Shown here one piece after another: positions 34,801-43,293 of a stretch of 64,000 nt of DNA. The DNA comes from MWEI01 sp964600235. Its GTDB lineage: Bacteria; Desulfobacterota; Desulfomonilia; UBA1062. A program made the position numbers and the translations under genes. The number at the start of each line of letters is the position of its first letter. The first letter of the stretch is position 1. Where the stretch lies: positions 1 to 64,000 of the forward strand of contig CAZRIV010000009.1 in NCBI GenBank assembly GCA_964600235.1, written 5' to 3'. The notes beneath the pieces are model-generated. The model saw only the letters and a list, made by a program, of their open reading frames with translations. It did no database searches and was not told the DNA's origin.

Positions 34801-35238
34801 CCCGTCACCGGTCATCTCGTTCACCGTCCCCCCATATTCGTGGACCTTATGGATCAGGATTTCGTAGACCTGGTCCATGATGAAATAGACACCTTCCGGA
34901 CCGAGCTTCTCGGCAAGGGGCGTAAACCCTTTCATGTCGCAGAACAACACGGTGATCAGCTTCCGTTCCCCTTCGATCTTGCTTCTCTGGGAAAGGATCT
35001 TCTCCGTGATGCCCAGGGGCAGGTATTTCTGGATCTTCTCCAGCTTCTCGTCGAAGGAGAGCTCCTTTCGAGGTTGCTGGCCGGCATGGGTAAGGTCACT
35101 GCCGCATTGCCCGCAGAATCTGAAATGGGCAGGGTTCCCAGAACTGCATCGGGGGCAGGCCTTTTCGAGCTTCCCGCCGCACTGGCCGCAAAAGGACATC
35201 CCTTCGGGATTCTCGAAATGACATTTCGCGCAGTTCAT
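31861..35238 (-). CDS. Zinc-ribbon, class III adenylate cyclase, AAA ATPase, TPR regulator
   Basis: 1125 residues from ATG 35238 behind GGGGGGC. Two zinc ribbons (C3/C6/C17/C20 and C28/C31/C42/C45) precede a class III cyclase domain (about 93-275) with metal aspartates D101 (FCDMKGF) and D145 (MTGDGIMALFG) and substrate-side K217 and D221 (FKAVGDTVNLASR). An AAA/NTPase domain follows (Walker A EAGIGKS, 325-331; DLHWMD), then about 500 residues of TPR-like helices. Proteins of this build usually act as large signal integrators; cAMP production is likely since the key residues are kept. Confidence 0.9.
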   Translation of the reverse strand: MNCAKCHFENPEGMSFCGQCGGKLEKACPRCSSGNPAHFRFCGQCGSDLTHAGQQPRKELSFDEKLEKIQKYLPLGITEKILSQRSKIEGERKLITVLFCDMKGFTPLAEKLGPEGVYFIMDQVYEILIHKVHEYGGTVNEMTGDGIMALFGAPIALEDAPQRAIRSAIAIHQEMIRFNERMKKEAEDASPIKMRIGIHTGPVIVGTLGNDLRVEFKAVGDTVNLASRMEGLAEPGTTFVTQDTFRLTEGLFRFEALGEKQVKGRKESVGAYRVIAPSTRRTRFDVSAERGLTAFVGREKELELLLDGYERSREARGQAISIVAEAGIGKSRLLYEFRKAVTSENATFLEGRCLSYSRNTAYHPIADILKANFDIHDTDSDQQIREKVAAGLEYLKVDAEAALPYLLELLSVKDSGFSQIPLSPEAKRARTNETLKSVVLKGSQVRPLIMAVEDLHWMDRSSEDAMKEILEGIAGARVFLVFTYRPEFVHTWGNRSYHSQITLSRLSNRECIAMIEHVLGEKNIEQELIELILVKTEGIPFFVEEFIKALKDLGVIESGDGTCRLAKDIRHIAIPSTIQDVIMSRVDALPEGAKDVLRTGSVIEREFGHDLIRKVTELPEQELMAHLSLLKDAELLYERGIYPESTYIFRHALTREVVYDSILARKRKQLHEKIAGIIEDIYKDDICYHYSTLANHCIAGENFEKGAEYARLEAKRYQKSGLFKDAVEYAKKRVACLESLPQSEDVQKKVIDARVVLSEYYLSQNYTLLAKEAVEPVVDLAVGLNYQKRLPGIYTAIGLYHIIVDEDFSKGVPYLENVFDISMKVGDMLALALGKYQLGAILPNDFRFEESLKYLQASLDMAAMVNNLIGVTYSKSSIAMNYHIQGKIDQALEVCADAMQAAMQSGDIYALEPACASFGVTSYFKGRFDEAEKYLLDALAYHDKADVAAQGAWAAGQLGYLYSDRGNYAKAQTYHQLSARILADAMFLPSYTRCQELCVELNRILGKETDIDYDHLYEMIKTHGKNRLALSRSLEMHCIGKIYLHLDDRHMDEARTWIRRSIEFDTEHALPWFLAKDHALYADWFKKDGDVAGARAQLMKAIENFRVCGADGWVERTEQNLKDMH

Positions 35239-35459
35239 TGCGCCCCCCATACCGTGGCCATTGCAAACGAAGCTCATGAGATGAGAACATCGAACAGGTC
35301 GGGACTGTTCACCTGGTATAAGATTATTGGTCGAACTGTATATGTCAAGAGACGTCAACATTAATAATACAAAAGAATATAATCATCATGATACTGCGGG
35401 ATGTTCTCCAGAGTAACAGATCATACAATCCAGATCGACCGTTATGTTGTGCACCTGCC

Positions 35460-35717
35460 TTATCTATACACCTCGCGCCGGTGTCCTGTTTCGATAATGC
35501 AGATGATGAGCTCAGAATCATGTACTTCGTAGAGAATGCGATAATCACACACCCGTATCCGGTAGGTATCATCCGCCCCTTTCAATTTTTCAGAACCCGG
35601 GGGCCTGGGATCACCTTTCAGCAGATCGATCGAAGGTGCTATTCGTTTCTGAACATCCCGGGGCAATTTCCGGAAAGAACGTGCAGCATGGGGAGTGAAC
35701 TTGATAAGGTAGTGCAT
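35460..35717 (-). CDS. RelE/ParE-family toxin
   Basis: 85 residues, basic. It has the RelE-fold pattern: HYLIKFTPHAARSFRKLPRD, a KLKGADDTYRIRVCDYRILYEV core and a C-terminal TGHRREVYR. Such toxins cleave mRNA on the ribosome. It starts with a TAATG overlap on the antitoxin stop, the normal antitoxin-first order. The active-site Arg and the C-terminal aromatic residue are present, so it is probably functional. Confidence 0.93.
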   Translation of the reverse strand: MHYLIKFTPHAARSFRKLPRDVQKRIAPSIDLLKGDPRPPGSEKLKGADDTYRIRVCDYRILYEVHDSELIICIIETGHRREVYR

Positions 35718-35965
35718 TAAAGGCCGAGATCCTTCTTGAGATCATCCCACAGGACATCCTCACCCGGCTCAGCCTTTATCTTTCTTATCGTTTCCATGTC
35801 TGCCCGGTCTTCTATGGCACGAAGCAGTTCATAGTCCTCTACAGACACAATAAAGGCAACATCTTTTCCCCTGCGTTGCAGGGCTATTCTGTCACCTCTA
35901 TATACTACCCTGTTCAGGGCATCCGCCGTATCCTTCCTGAGTTCACTCGTTGAAAGGCGTATCAT
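35717..35965 (-). CDS. Phd/YefM-family antitoxin
   Basis: 82 residues from ATG 35965, selected because AGGAG lies 8 bp upstream; a longer frame to 36004 runs through the upstream repeats. The N-terminal DNA-binding part (MIRLSTSELRKDTADALNRV, VYRGDRIALQRRGKDVAFIV) is followed by an acidic tail that should bind the toxin. It should autorepress the pair by binding upstream repeats. Confidence 0.9.
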   Translation of the reverse strand: MIRLSTSELRKDTADALNRVVYRGDRIALQRRGKDVAFIVSVEDYELLRAIEDRADMETIRKIKAEPGEDVLWDDLKKDLGL

Positions 35966-35981
35966 GGTTTTGCTCCTTTTG

Positions 35982-36008
35982 TACATATTGTTCATATTGT
36001 ACATATTG
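35982..36008. promoter_or_regulatory. Triple 9-bp direct repeat, candidate antitoxin operator
   Basis: TACATATTG (35982-35990), TTCATATTG (35991-35999) and TACATATTG (36000-36008) stand head to tail directly upstream of the antitoxin start. Repeats or palindromes here are the usual binding sites of Phd/YefM autorepressors. On the minus strand the repeats read CAATATGTA and include TATG steps that could overlap a -10 box. Confidence 0.55.
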
Positions 36009-36195
36009 TATTATATCGACCAGTGATAGAGATTTCAAGAGTCATTTCACACAAGATGTTCAGTTTCATAAAGGTCCCCCCTCATTTTCCCGTTCCAAGC
36101 CCCTTTGTTTAATGTTAAATAAATGAACGGGATTTAGCGTGTTTATATGGCATCCATGAGTTTCACAACTCATATACATGGGGGGAGAGTATCCT

Positions 36196-38343
36196 ATGGC
36201 TGAAACGCACACCAACCTGCACAAACGTCTCAGGGCCCTGGCGGACAACCTCTGGTGGACATGGCACCCGGAGGTCATCAGTATATTCACCGACCTGGAC
36301 CCGCACTTGTGGCGCCAGGTGGAGCACAACCCGGTGGCCTTCATGAACCAGATCACCACTGCCCAGGTGGAGGAGCGCGCCTCCGAGCTGGTGCTCCACA
36401 GCAGGATCAACTACGCATACCGGCGCCTGAATGAATACGTCGATGAACCCAAGACATGGGGCTCCATACACTGCGGCAACATGAACCAGCGGCCTGTCGT
36501 CTATTTCTCCGCCGAGTTCGGCCTGCACGAGTCGCTGCCCATCTATTCGGGCGGCCTGGGGATCCTGGCAGGCGACCACCTGAAGAGCGCCTCCGACCTG
36601 GGAATACCGCTCATCGGCATCGGGCTGCTCTACCAGCAGGGCTATTTCAGCCAGCGTCTGAACAGGGAAGGCTGGCAGGAGGAGGACTATATCAATCTCG
36701 ATGTTACACGGCTCCCCCTGCAGCCGGTCATGGATGCATCGGGCCAGCCGCTCATCGTGCGGGTGGACACCCGGAGCACCCCGCTGCTGGCACGGGTGTG
36801 GCAGGTCCAGGTGGGCAGGATCCGCCTCATGCTGCTGGACTCGAACATCGAGGGCAATTCCGATGAAGACCGCGAGCTCACCTCCCGGCTCTACGGTGGC
36901 GACAGCAAGCTGCGCATCCGGCAGGAGGTGCTGCTGGGCATCGGCGGGGCGCGCATCCTCCAGGCGCTCGACATCTTCCCCGGGGTGCTCCACCTGAACG
37001 AGGGCCACAGCTCGTTCGCCATCCTGGAAGAGGTGCGCCGCATCATGGACTATGACCAGATCCCGTTCAGGCGGGCGCACCGGCGCGTATCGCTCTACAC
37101 CGTGTTCACCACCCACACACCGGTAGCGGCAGGCCATGACCGGTTCGCCCCCGAGCTGGTGGAGGAGCACCTGGGGCTTTTCCGGGAGAGGATGGGCCTG
37201 TCTCATGAGGATTTCATGGCGCTGGGCCGCGTCAACCCTTCTGACCCAACCGAGACCTTCTGCATGACCGTGCTGGCGCTCAAGAGCTGCCGCCGCGCCA
37301 ACGGCGTGTCTGCCATCCACGGTACCGTGAGCCGCCTCATGTGGAACTGCCTCTGGCCCACGAGGACCGAGCCAGAGGTGCCCATCGGGCACATCACCAA
37401 CGGGGTGCACGTGCTTTCCTGGCTGGCGCCCCAGATGTACCAGCTGTTCCAGACGCGGCTCGGCCAGGACTGGGCTACGCGCATGGTTCACCCGGATATA
37501 TGGGAGAAAATGGAAGATATCGAGGACGGCGAACTGTGGGAGACACACCAGAGTCTGAAGATGCGCCTCATCCGCTTTGTACGCAGGAGGTTGCAGTTCC
37601 AGGCCGAACGGCAGGGCAACAAGGAAATGGCCAAGCACATCGAGCATATCCTCGACCCGGACGTGCTCACCATCGGGTGCGCGCGCAGGTTCGCCACCTA
37701 CAAGCGCGGCGACCTGATCCTGTCGCAGAGCGAACGCCTGGCCAGGCTCATCAATGACGCCAAGCACCCCATCCAGATCATCTTCGCCGGCAAGGCCCAC
37801 CCCAACGACAACGAGGGCAAGCAGCTCCTGCAGAAGATCGCCCAGCTGAGCTACTCGAAGAACTTCAGGAGTTCCATCGTGTTCGTGGAGAACTACGACT
37901 ACAATGTGGCCCGCCACCTGGTGCAGGGTGTGGACGTGTGGCTGAACACCCCCAGGAGGCCGCTGGAGGCCTGCGGCACCAGCGGCCAGAAGGTGGTGCT
38001 CAACGGCGGGCTCAACCTCTCGGTGCTGGACGGCTGGTGGAACGAGGCCTATGACGGCAGAAACGGTTTCGCCGTCGGCCACGGCGGCATGCACAACGAC
38101 CTGGCCGTGCAGAACCAGCGCGACGCCGAGTACCTCTACGAGACCCTGGAGAAAGAGGTGATCCCTCTCTACTACAAGCGCGACGTCCACGGCATACCGT
38201 GCCACTGGGTCAAGCGCATGAAGCACGCCATGCAGACCCTGGGCTGGCGCTTCATAGCGGACCGCATGGTCAAGGACTATGCCGAGAGGTTCTACCTGCC
38301 CGCAGCCAGCGCCACCTCGACGGAGACCGGAATGCTGGGGTGA
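36196..38343 (+). CDS. glgP: Alpha-glucan (glycogen/maltodextrin) phosphorylase
   Basis: 715 residues from ATG 36196 behind GGGGGAG. This is the shorter bacterial/archaeal type of GT35 phosphorylase. Conserved blocks are YFSAEFGLHESLPIYSGGLG, HLNEGHSSFA, THTPVAAGHDRF and HITNGVHVLSW, and the pyridoxal-phosphate lysine is K599 in ACGTSGQKVVLNGGL. It releases glucose 1-phosphate from storage glucan in the cytoplasm. No other glycogen gene is adjacent. Confidence 0.95.
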   Translation: MAETHTNLHKRLRALADNLWWTWHPEVISIFTDLDPHLWRQVEHNPVAFMNQITTAQVEERASELVLHSRINYAYRRLNEYVDEPKTWGSIHCGNMNQRPVVYFSAEFGLHESLPIYSGGLGILAGDHLKSASDLGIPLIGIGLLYQQGYFSQRLNREGWQEEDYINLDVTRLPLQPVMDASGQPLIVRVDTRSTPLLARVWQVQVGRIRLMLLDSNIEGNSDEDRELTSRLYGGDSKLRIRQEVLLGIGGARILQALDIFPGVLHLNEGHSSFAILEEVRRIMDYDQIPFRRAHRRVSLYTVFTTHTPVAAGHDRFAPELVEEHLGLFRERMGLSHEDFMALGRVNPSDPTETFCMTVLALKSCRRANGVSAIHGTVSRLMWNCLWPTRTEPEVPIGHITNGVHVLSWLAPQMYQLFQTRLGQDWATRMVHPDIWEKMEDIEDGELWETHQSLKMRLIRFVRRRLQFQAERQGNKEMAKHIEHILDPDVLTIGCARRFATYKRGDLILSQSERLARLINDAKHPIQIIFAGKAHPNDNEGKQLLQKIAQLSYSKNFRSSIVFVENYDYNVARHLVQGVDVWLNTPRRPLEACGTSGQKVVLNGGLNLSVLDGWWNEAYDGRNGFAVGHGGMHNDLAVQNQRDAEYLYETLEKEVIPLYYKRDVHGIPCHWVKRMKHAMQTLGWRFIADRMVKDYAERFYLPAASATSTETGMLG

Positions 38344-38374
38344 TGGGGATACGAAGGTGCGGTTCTGATCGATC

Positions 38375-41317
38375 CTACGCCTTCACCTGCCCGGCACAGA
38401 CTTCGGCTTCCCCGGGCATGGGTTCGGCCCCGGGGACCTGGTTCTTTTTCATGGTTGACCGGATCTTCCGTGAGAGCGCCGTGAGGGAGAACGGCTTCTG
38501 TATGAAGCCCATGCACCCGCTCCGGATGATGCTCTTGGCCTGCCCTTCCGCGCTGTAGCCGCTGGAGAGGAGCACCTTCACGCATGAATCGACCTTTCGG
38601 AGCTCCTCGAAGGTGGCTGCCCCGCCCATCCCGGGCATGATCATGTCCAGGATCACCAGGTCGATTTCGCCACGGTTATGCCTGAACAGCTCCAGGCCCT
38701 CTCTGCCGCCGGCGGCGGTCATAACCCGGTATCCGAGGGACTCGAGCATCTTGGAGCCCACATCCAGGATCATCTCCTCGTCGTCTATGAGGAGTATGGT
38801 TTCATGTCCCATCTGGATACTCTCTTCCGTCCTCAGGTCGTCTTCCACTCTCTTGTCCGAGGCGGGGAGATGGATGATGAAGGTGGAACCCTTTTTTACC
38901 ATGCTCTCGACGCGGATATACCCGCCGTGATGTCTGATGATGCCGTATGCAGAGGCCAGTCCGAGCCCGGTGCCGTGTCCTTTTTCCTTGGTGGTGAAAA
39001 ACGGCTCGAAGATATGGGCCATGGTGGCCTCATCCATGCCGATACCGGTATCCCTCACCGTCACCTTCACGTATTCTCCCGGCTTCATGCCGTGGGTGAT
39101 CGCACCTTTCCCGTCGAGTTCCACGTTTTCCACTGAAAGGTGAAGCTCGCCGCCGTCGGGCATGGCCTGCCAGGCATTCACGAACAGATTGAGCAGCACC
39201 TGCTCCATCTGACCCTTATCCACCTCAACCGGCCAAAGCCCTTCGGAGATACTGTAATGCATGCTGATCTCCTTCCTGGTCCGGCCGAACATTTCCGAGC
39301 TCTTACGGATGAATTCCCCCAGATCCGTGGGCTTGACCTCATACTTGCCTCCCCGGGCGAATCCGAGCAGCTGTTTCGTGAGTTCCGAGCCGCGATTGAC
39401 GTATTCCTCCACATTCTTGAGGCGGTCAAAGCAAGGAGCAGTCTCGTCGAATCCCATGCGTACCAGCGAGACATTCCCCAGGATGCCCATGAGGAGGTTG
39501 TTGAAATCATGCGCTATCCCGCCTGCAAGTGTGCCGATGGCCTCCATCTTCTGGGCGCGGGTAAGCTGCTCCTCCAGGCTCTTGCTCTCGGTGATATCGA
39601 TGATGGAGGCAATGCTCTCCTTTGTCCCGGGGATGACTGCCACCGTCATGAAAAGATCCCTGACCTCTCCGTTCCTGTTCGTGAACCGGAATTCGTAGGA
39701 ACTCGGAACGGATTCGTGGTTGAGCCTGCGCATCTTATGGTAGTGTTTCATCGTATCCAGATCATCCTGGACCACAAAATGGGTCCAGCTCATCTTTCCT
39801 TCCAGTTCGTGCTTCGCATACCCGGTAATGTTCTCGAAGTTCGAGTTTGCCAGCAGGATGGTTGTATCCTCGCCTACCATGATATTCGCCGTTGCAGTAC
39901 ATTCGAATATGGTCCGGTACCGCTCCGCGGTCTCCCTGAGTGCCTGCTGAGCCATGATGCGGCTCGTGACATCCCTGCCCACACCCCTGAAACCCATGGG
40001 TTTACCCGATTCATCGCGCATCAGGGCGATCGACATCTCGATCATGCTCTTATTCCCATCTTTCCTGACGATCTCGTAACTCACCTGTTTTCTTGGCCTT
40101 CCGGTAAGGAATATATCGTTGAAAACATCGTATGCCTGCCTGGCAGAGGCCGGGGTAGTGTAGGTCCTGTAGTTCATACCCAGAAGCTCCTGCCGGGAAT
40201 AACCGAATATTTCTGACAGGTAGTCATTGAAAAAGGTAAAGTCACCCTTCAGATCAAGCTCGAAGTATGCCTCCTCGATGCTCTCAAGAATGGTTCGATA
40301 TTTCTCCTCGCTCTTGCGCAACGCCTCTTCGGCCTTCTTGCGGGCGGACACGTCGCGCACGACGCCCCTGAATCCGACGGGTTTGCCCCGTGCATCCAGC
40401 TGAAGCGCGACAGATGCCTCCACATCCGACTTCTCGCCGTTCTTGTTGATGAACTCCCAGTCGAATCCCTTGATGGCCTGCCCGGTGAGGAAAACCTCAT
40501 GATAGGCTTGGAAAACCCTTTGGGCATTTTGTTTATCCACAAACCGCCGGAAGTTCATGCCCATCATCTCTTCGCTCGAATAGCCGAGGTTCTTGGTCGC
40601 GGTGCTGTTGAAGAACGTGAAATTGCCTTCCAGGTCCACCTCGTAATACGCCTCTTCCATGTTGTCCAGGATGCTCCGGTAGCGGTCCTCGCTCTGCCTT
40701 ATAAGGGCATTCACTCCCTGGAGCTCGCTGTTGGCATGGTTGAGTTCATCATTAGACCTGACGAGCTTCTTTCTCAGGCTGTTCATATGGCTCCCGATGA
40801 ATGAAAACCATATGAGAACCGTAAGAAGCGTAACCAGATAGAGGAGTTCGACCTTCAGGTTGATACTTGTGGGGTAATGAATGCGCAGGAGTACGATTAC
40901 GGAGGCATATCCCGATACAGCAAGGATGGAAAGCAGACAGAACTGGCGGAAGCCCAGCCTGAAGGCTCCGAAGGTGAACACCACCATGTAGAGGAGAAGC
41001 AGGATCCCCCTGCCCGTATCGAGGCAATAGGCCATGTAAAGGATCCATACGGTGGCCAGGACCATCTGAACCATGGTGAGGCTCGGGTCCTTCAGTCTTC
41101 TACTCCATCCCGATCGGATCATGGTGAAGATCAACAGATTCGTTGTGATGATGAGGGTGAAAGTCCAATAGAGCGGCCAGGGAAGCCTCACGAAGAACCC
41201 GTCATAATAATAGAACAGGGCGATGAGCATCCATATGACGTATGTGACAAATGCCATGAGGAATCTCTTGACCCTCAAGGCCTGTTTATGATCATCTCCC
41301 GGAACAAGGCTAATCAA
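38375..41317 (-). CDS. Membrane hybrid histidine kinase (7-block sensor, 3 PAS, HisKA, HATPase, receiver)
   Basis: 980 residues. The start is TTG 41317 (AAGGA upstream), which aligns with the start of the related diguanylate cyclase. Order: membrane module with about six helices (18-185), PAS1 (about 211-325), PAS2 (336-455), PAS3 (465-580), HisKA with H603 in AGGIAHDFNN, HATPase with N-box NLFVNAWQAM and GTGLGLASAYG, and a receiver with DD in LLIDDEE and phospho-acceptor D891 in LVILDMIMPG. It is probably a phosphorelay sensor; no phosphotransfer protein is adjacent. Confidence 0.95.
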   Translation of the reverse strand: MISLVPGDDHKQALRVKRFLMAFVTYVIWMLIALFYYYDGFFVRLPWPLYWTFTLIITTNLLIFTMIRSGWSRRLKDPSLTMVQMVLATVWILYMAYCLDTGRGILLLLYMVVFTFGAFRLGFRQFCLLSILAVSGYASVIVLLRIHYPTSINLKVELLYLVTLLTVLIWFSFIGSHMNSLRKKLVRSNDELNHANSELQGVNALIRQSEDRYRSILDNMEEAYYEVDLEGNFTFFNSTATKNLGYSSEEMMGMNFRRFVDKQNAQRVFQAYHEVFLTGQAIKGFDWEFINKNGEKSDVEASVALQLDARGKPVGFRGVVRDVSARKKAEEALRKSEEKYRTILESIEEAYFELDLKGDFTFFNDYLSEIFGYSRQELLGMNYRTYTTPASARQAYDVFNDIFLTGRPRKQVSYEIVRKDGNKSMIEMSIALMRDESGKPMGFRGVGRDVTSRIMAQQALRETAERYRTIFECTATANIMVGEDTTILLANSNFENITGYAKHELEGKMSWTHFVVQDDLDTMKHYHKMRRLNHESVPSSYEFRFTNRNGEVRDLFMTVAVIPGTKESIASIIDITESKSLEEQLTRAQKMEAIGTLAGGIAHDFNNLLMGILGNVSLVRMGFDETAPCFDRLKNVEEYVNRGSELTKQLLGFARGGKYEVKPTDLGEFIRKSSEMFGRTRKEISMHYSISEGLWPVEVDKGQMEQVLLNLFVNAWQAMPDGGELHLSVENVELDGKGAITHGMKPGEYVKVTVRDTGIGMDEATMAHIFEPFFTTKEKGHGTGLGLASAYGIIRHHGGYIRVESMVKKGSTFIIHLPASDKRVEDDLRTEESIQMGHETILLIDDEEMILDVGSKMLESLGYRVMTAAGGREGLELFRHNRGEIDLVILDMIMPGMGGAATFEELRKVDSCVKVLLSSGYSAEGQAKSIIRSGCMGFIQKPFSLTALSRKIRSTMKKNQVPGAEPMPGEAEVCAGQVKA

Positions 41318-41548
41318 TCTAATTTTCCTTCATAACATTGATGTTTCAATAGTATTTTCGTCATTCCTATCTTAAATAATTAAATTGATTATTAGGGGAC
41401 TTGTGACGGGTTGTCGAACACCCGCGAGAAGTGAAGATTTCATGGGGTACTAGAGAGTTCGATACCATCAGGTACAATACATAAATCCTGACACGGGTTC
41501 AGGAACGGCAGGCCGACAACGGCGGCAAGACGCTGAAAATGGAGACGG

Positions 41549-41941
41549 CTACCCGGACAGCTGGATGAACCGCACTATCCCCATGATGGCGACAACAATG
41601 ACGGCAACCAGGGTGATTCTGCCCAGGCCCATGTGGACCGGCCTCAGGTTCCTGGGAATTTTTGCAATCATCAAACCGGTTGCCGGGGTAATGATCAGCA
41701 TGGTTAATGCTAACAATCCGCCTATTGCATGCGGCGATTTGAAATGCGGGTAGTCAAGAGAGGCCTTGAGGAGGAATTCGGCCAGAAAACCCAGGAATGC
41801 AGTCACCACGGCTGAAATGGCCACGTTGCGGTGTACCATGAACCAGCCTTTTTTCTTTCTGAAAACTACGACGGCCGCCGCAATTACGAGGACAGTCGTT
41901 GCTGCCATAAAGAAGGCATGGAGATACACAAGGTTTTTCAT
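41549..41941 (-). CDS. Four-helix membrane protein, cytochrome b561-like
   Basis: 130 residues from ATG 41941, chosen for its AAAGGAAA site 10 bp upstream; a frame up to 42010 or 42103 is possible. Four membrane helices with histidines near their ends (LHAFF, VHRNVA, SPHAIGG, VHMGLG) give a pattern compatible with heme ligation, as in b561/DUF4079-like proteins. A conserved-looking GRITLVAVIVVAIMG forms the last helix. Heme binding is inferred only from histidine placement. Confidence 0.65.
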   Translation of the reverse strand: MKNLVYLHAFFMAATTVLVIAAAVVVFRKKKGWFMVHRNVAISAVVTAFLGFLAEFLLKASLDYPHFKSPHAIGGLLALTMLIITPATGLMIAKIPRNLRPVHMGLGRITLVAVIVVAIMGIVRFIQLSG

Positions 41942-42267
41942 GGGATGGTCATTTCCTTTCCAAGCGAACATGAATCCATATTCTTGTATCTCATAATAAT
42001 CTGAAGACATGCAAGGGTCTTTAGGAAGGGAGAAAAGTTTCAGCACACATGCAACAGGTTTCTTTCTTAATGTCTGTATTTTTATACTTTGCAGTCTATT
42101 CAATTTGCATAAAAGGTGCTATTCTACCTTCACTTCAGCAAGACACCTATTCACCCGAGAACCAGTCCGGTACACCGGTAGGACGGATGCGTCTGCCATG
42201 CCAAGGGCAGCTGACCAGCCTGAATTCATGAGCACCTGCCCTGCAACCAGGAGGAGGAATCAGGACA
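41942..42267. other. Intergenic region with no clear gene
   Basis: 326 bp between the divergent b561-like and Cys-rich genes. It includes the optional N-terminal extension of the b561-like frame. No terminator, RNA gene or strong promoter was recognised. Confidence 0.4.
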
Positions 42268-42513
42268 TTGTATTTCAGGATTCCCGATGAGATCGTATGG
42301 AAGTCGGATGCATGCATGTATGATCATGCATGCCTCAGGAACGGCGCCTGTGATGGTTTCCCCAAGTGCCTGATTAAGTATGCAGTGGGCGAAAACGTTC
42401 TCATGCTTGAACGGATGGACATGCCGGGGTGCTCGCACTGTACGGATTTCGGAAACGGCCATTTCTGTTCATGCCCGACACGCTATGCCATCTTCAGAAG
42501 TTACAACCTGTAA
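42268..42513 (+). CDS. Small cysteine-rich protein, TTG start
   Basis: 81 residues. GGAGGAGG (42250-42257) lies 10 bp before the TTG, which strongly supports translation despite the rare start codon. Eight cysteines occur as CMYDHACLRNGACDGFPKC and then CSHC and CSCP, with no signal peptide, suggesting a metal or Fe-S site rather than disulfides. No family is recognised with certainty. It is followed by the convergent pth gene. Confidence 0.6.
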   Translation: MYFRIPDEIVWKSDACMYDHACLRNGACDGFPKCLIKYAVGENVLMLERMDMPGCSHCTDFGNGHFCSCPTRYAIFRSYNL

Positions 42514-42583
42514 ATGCCATGCGAATCTGCCCCTGAAGAAACCTCCTTGTTCCCGCGTGACGGATCATATCATCGGCGTCAGA

Positions 42584-43177
42584 TCACCCGCCGTTTTGTT
42601 CATTGCTTTCATCCGCCTTGGCGGCCCCGCGCCTGTTGAAGCTGTTCATGGCCCTGGTCACCTCGCCCGTCAGGCACAGCTCCACCGCTTCGGCCGCCAT
42701 GACGATCTGTTCCTGGAGGGTATCGTGGTCCTGTCTTGCAAACCTGCCCAGGACATAATCGCTGGGGTCCCATTCATCGGGCGGCCGTCCGATGCCGAAG
42801 CGAATACGGAGAAAGTCGCCGGTGCCAAGGGCTGCCTTTATGGACATAAGCCCCTTGTGTCCCCCCGTACCGCCACTTGCCTTCACCCGGATGTGGCCCA
42901 GCGGAATATCCATGTCATCGTGAATGACAATAAGGTCCTGCGCCTTTATGTAAAGTGGATTCAACGGCGTCCCGCTCAGGTTCATGAAGGTCTGGGGCTG
43001 GGCGAGCATGGCATCGATCCCTGATACCCTGCCGATGCCGAAGACGACATCGGCCTTTTTCTTTTTCATGGGGATGCCCCACTTCCTGCTCATGTGGTCC
43101 ACCACCATGAAGCCCACATTGTGCCGCGTCAGCTCATAGCGCCTGCCGGGGTTGCCAAGACCGTATATCACTTTCAT
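42584..43177 (-). CDS. pth: Peptidyl-tRNA hydrolase
   Basis: 197 residues. It opens MKVIYGLGNPGRRYELTRHN with catalytic H19; IHDDMDIPLG carries the Asp of the active site and GTGGHKGLMSI is the conserved loop. It recycles tRNA from peptidyl-tRNA dropped by ribosomes, which complements the tmRNA rescue system at the window start. It is divergent from uvrC with 116 bp between the starts. Confidence 0.96.
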   Translation of the reverse strand: MKVIYGLGNPGRRYELTRHNVGFMVVDHMSRKWGIPMKKKKADVVFGIGRVSGIDAMLAQPQTFMNLSGTPLNPLYIKAQDLIVIHDDMDIPLGHIRVKASGGTGGHKGLMSIKAALGTGDFLRIRFGIGRPPDEWDPSDYVLGRFARQDHDTLQEQIVMAAEAVELCLTGEVTRAMNSFNRRGAAKADESNEQNGG

Positions 43178-43258
43178 TTTTTACCAACTTACCTTGCCGA
43201 AGTATGAAGGGGACATCCGGTTTCCCTATCCCGCTCAATCCCCGCTGTCAAGCCCGCT

Positions 43259-43287
43259 TTGCCAGCCCGGGGTGAACATGCTATCAT
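43259..43287 (+). promoter_or_regulatory. Candidate promoter placing uvrC on a leaderless mRNA
   Basis: TTGCCA (43259-43264) and TATCAT (43282-43287) are spaced by 17 bp. The -10 box ends only 6 bp before the uvrC ATG at 43294, and there is no Shine-Dalgarno-like sequence in the TGCTATCATCTGTTC stretch before the ATG. Transcription would begin at or next to the start codon. Confidence 0.45.
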
Positions 43288-43293
43288 CTGTTC

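Noticed and set aside
32836..35364. 842-codon open frame on the plus strand across the cyclase-AAA gene
   Set aside because: It is an antisense shadow: the minus-strand product has clear domains with catalytic residues, while this frame gives a compositionally biased sequence without motifs.
36163..38226. 687-codon minus-strand frame opposite glycogen phosphorylase
   Set aside because: Antisense shadow rich in His, Val and Pro with no family pattern.
39140..40216. 358-codon plus-strand frame opposite the hybrid kinase
   Set aside because: It lies within the PAS/HisKA-coding region of a gene with all expected motifs; no independent signal.
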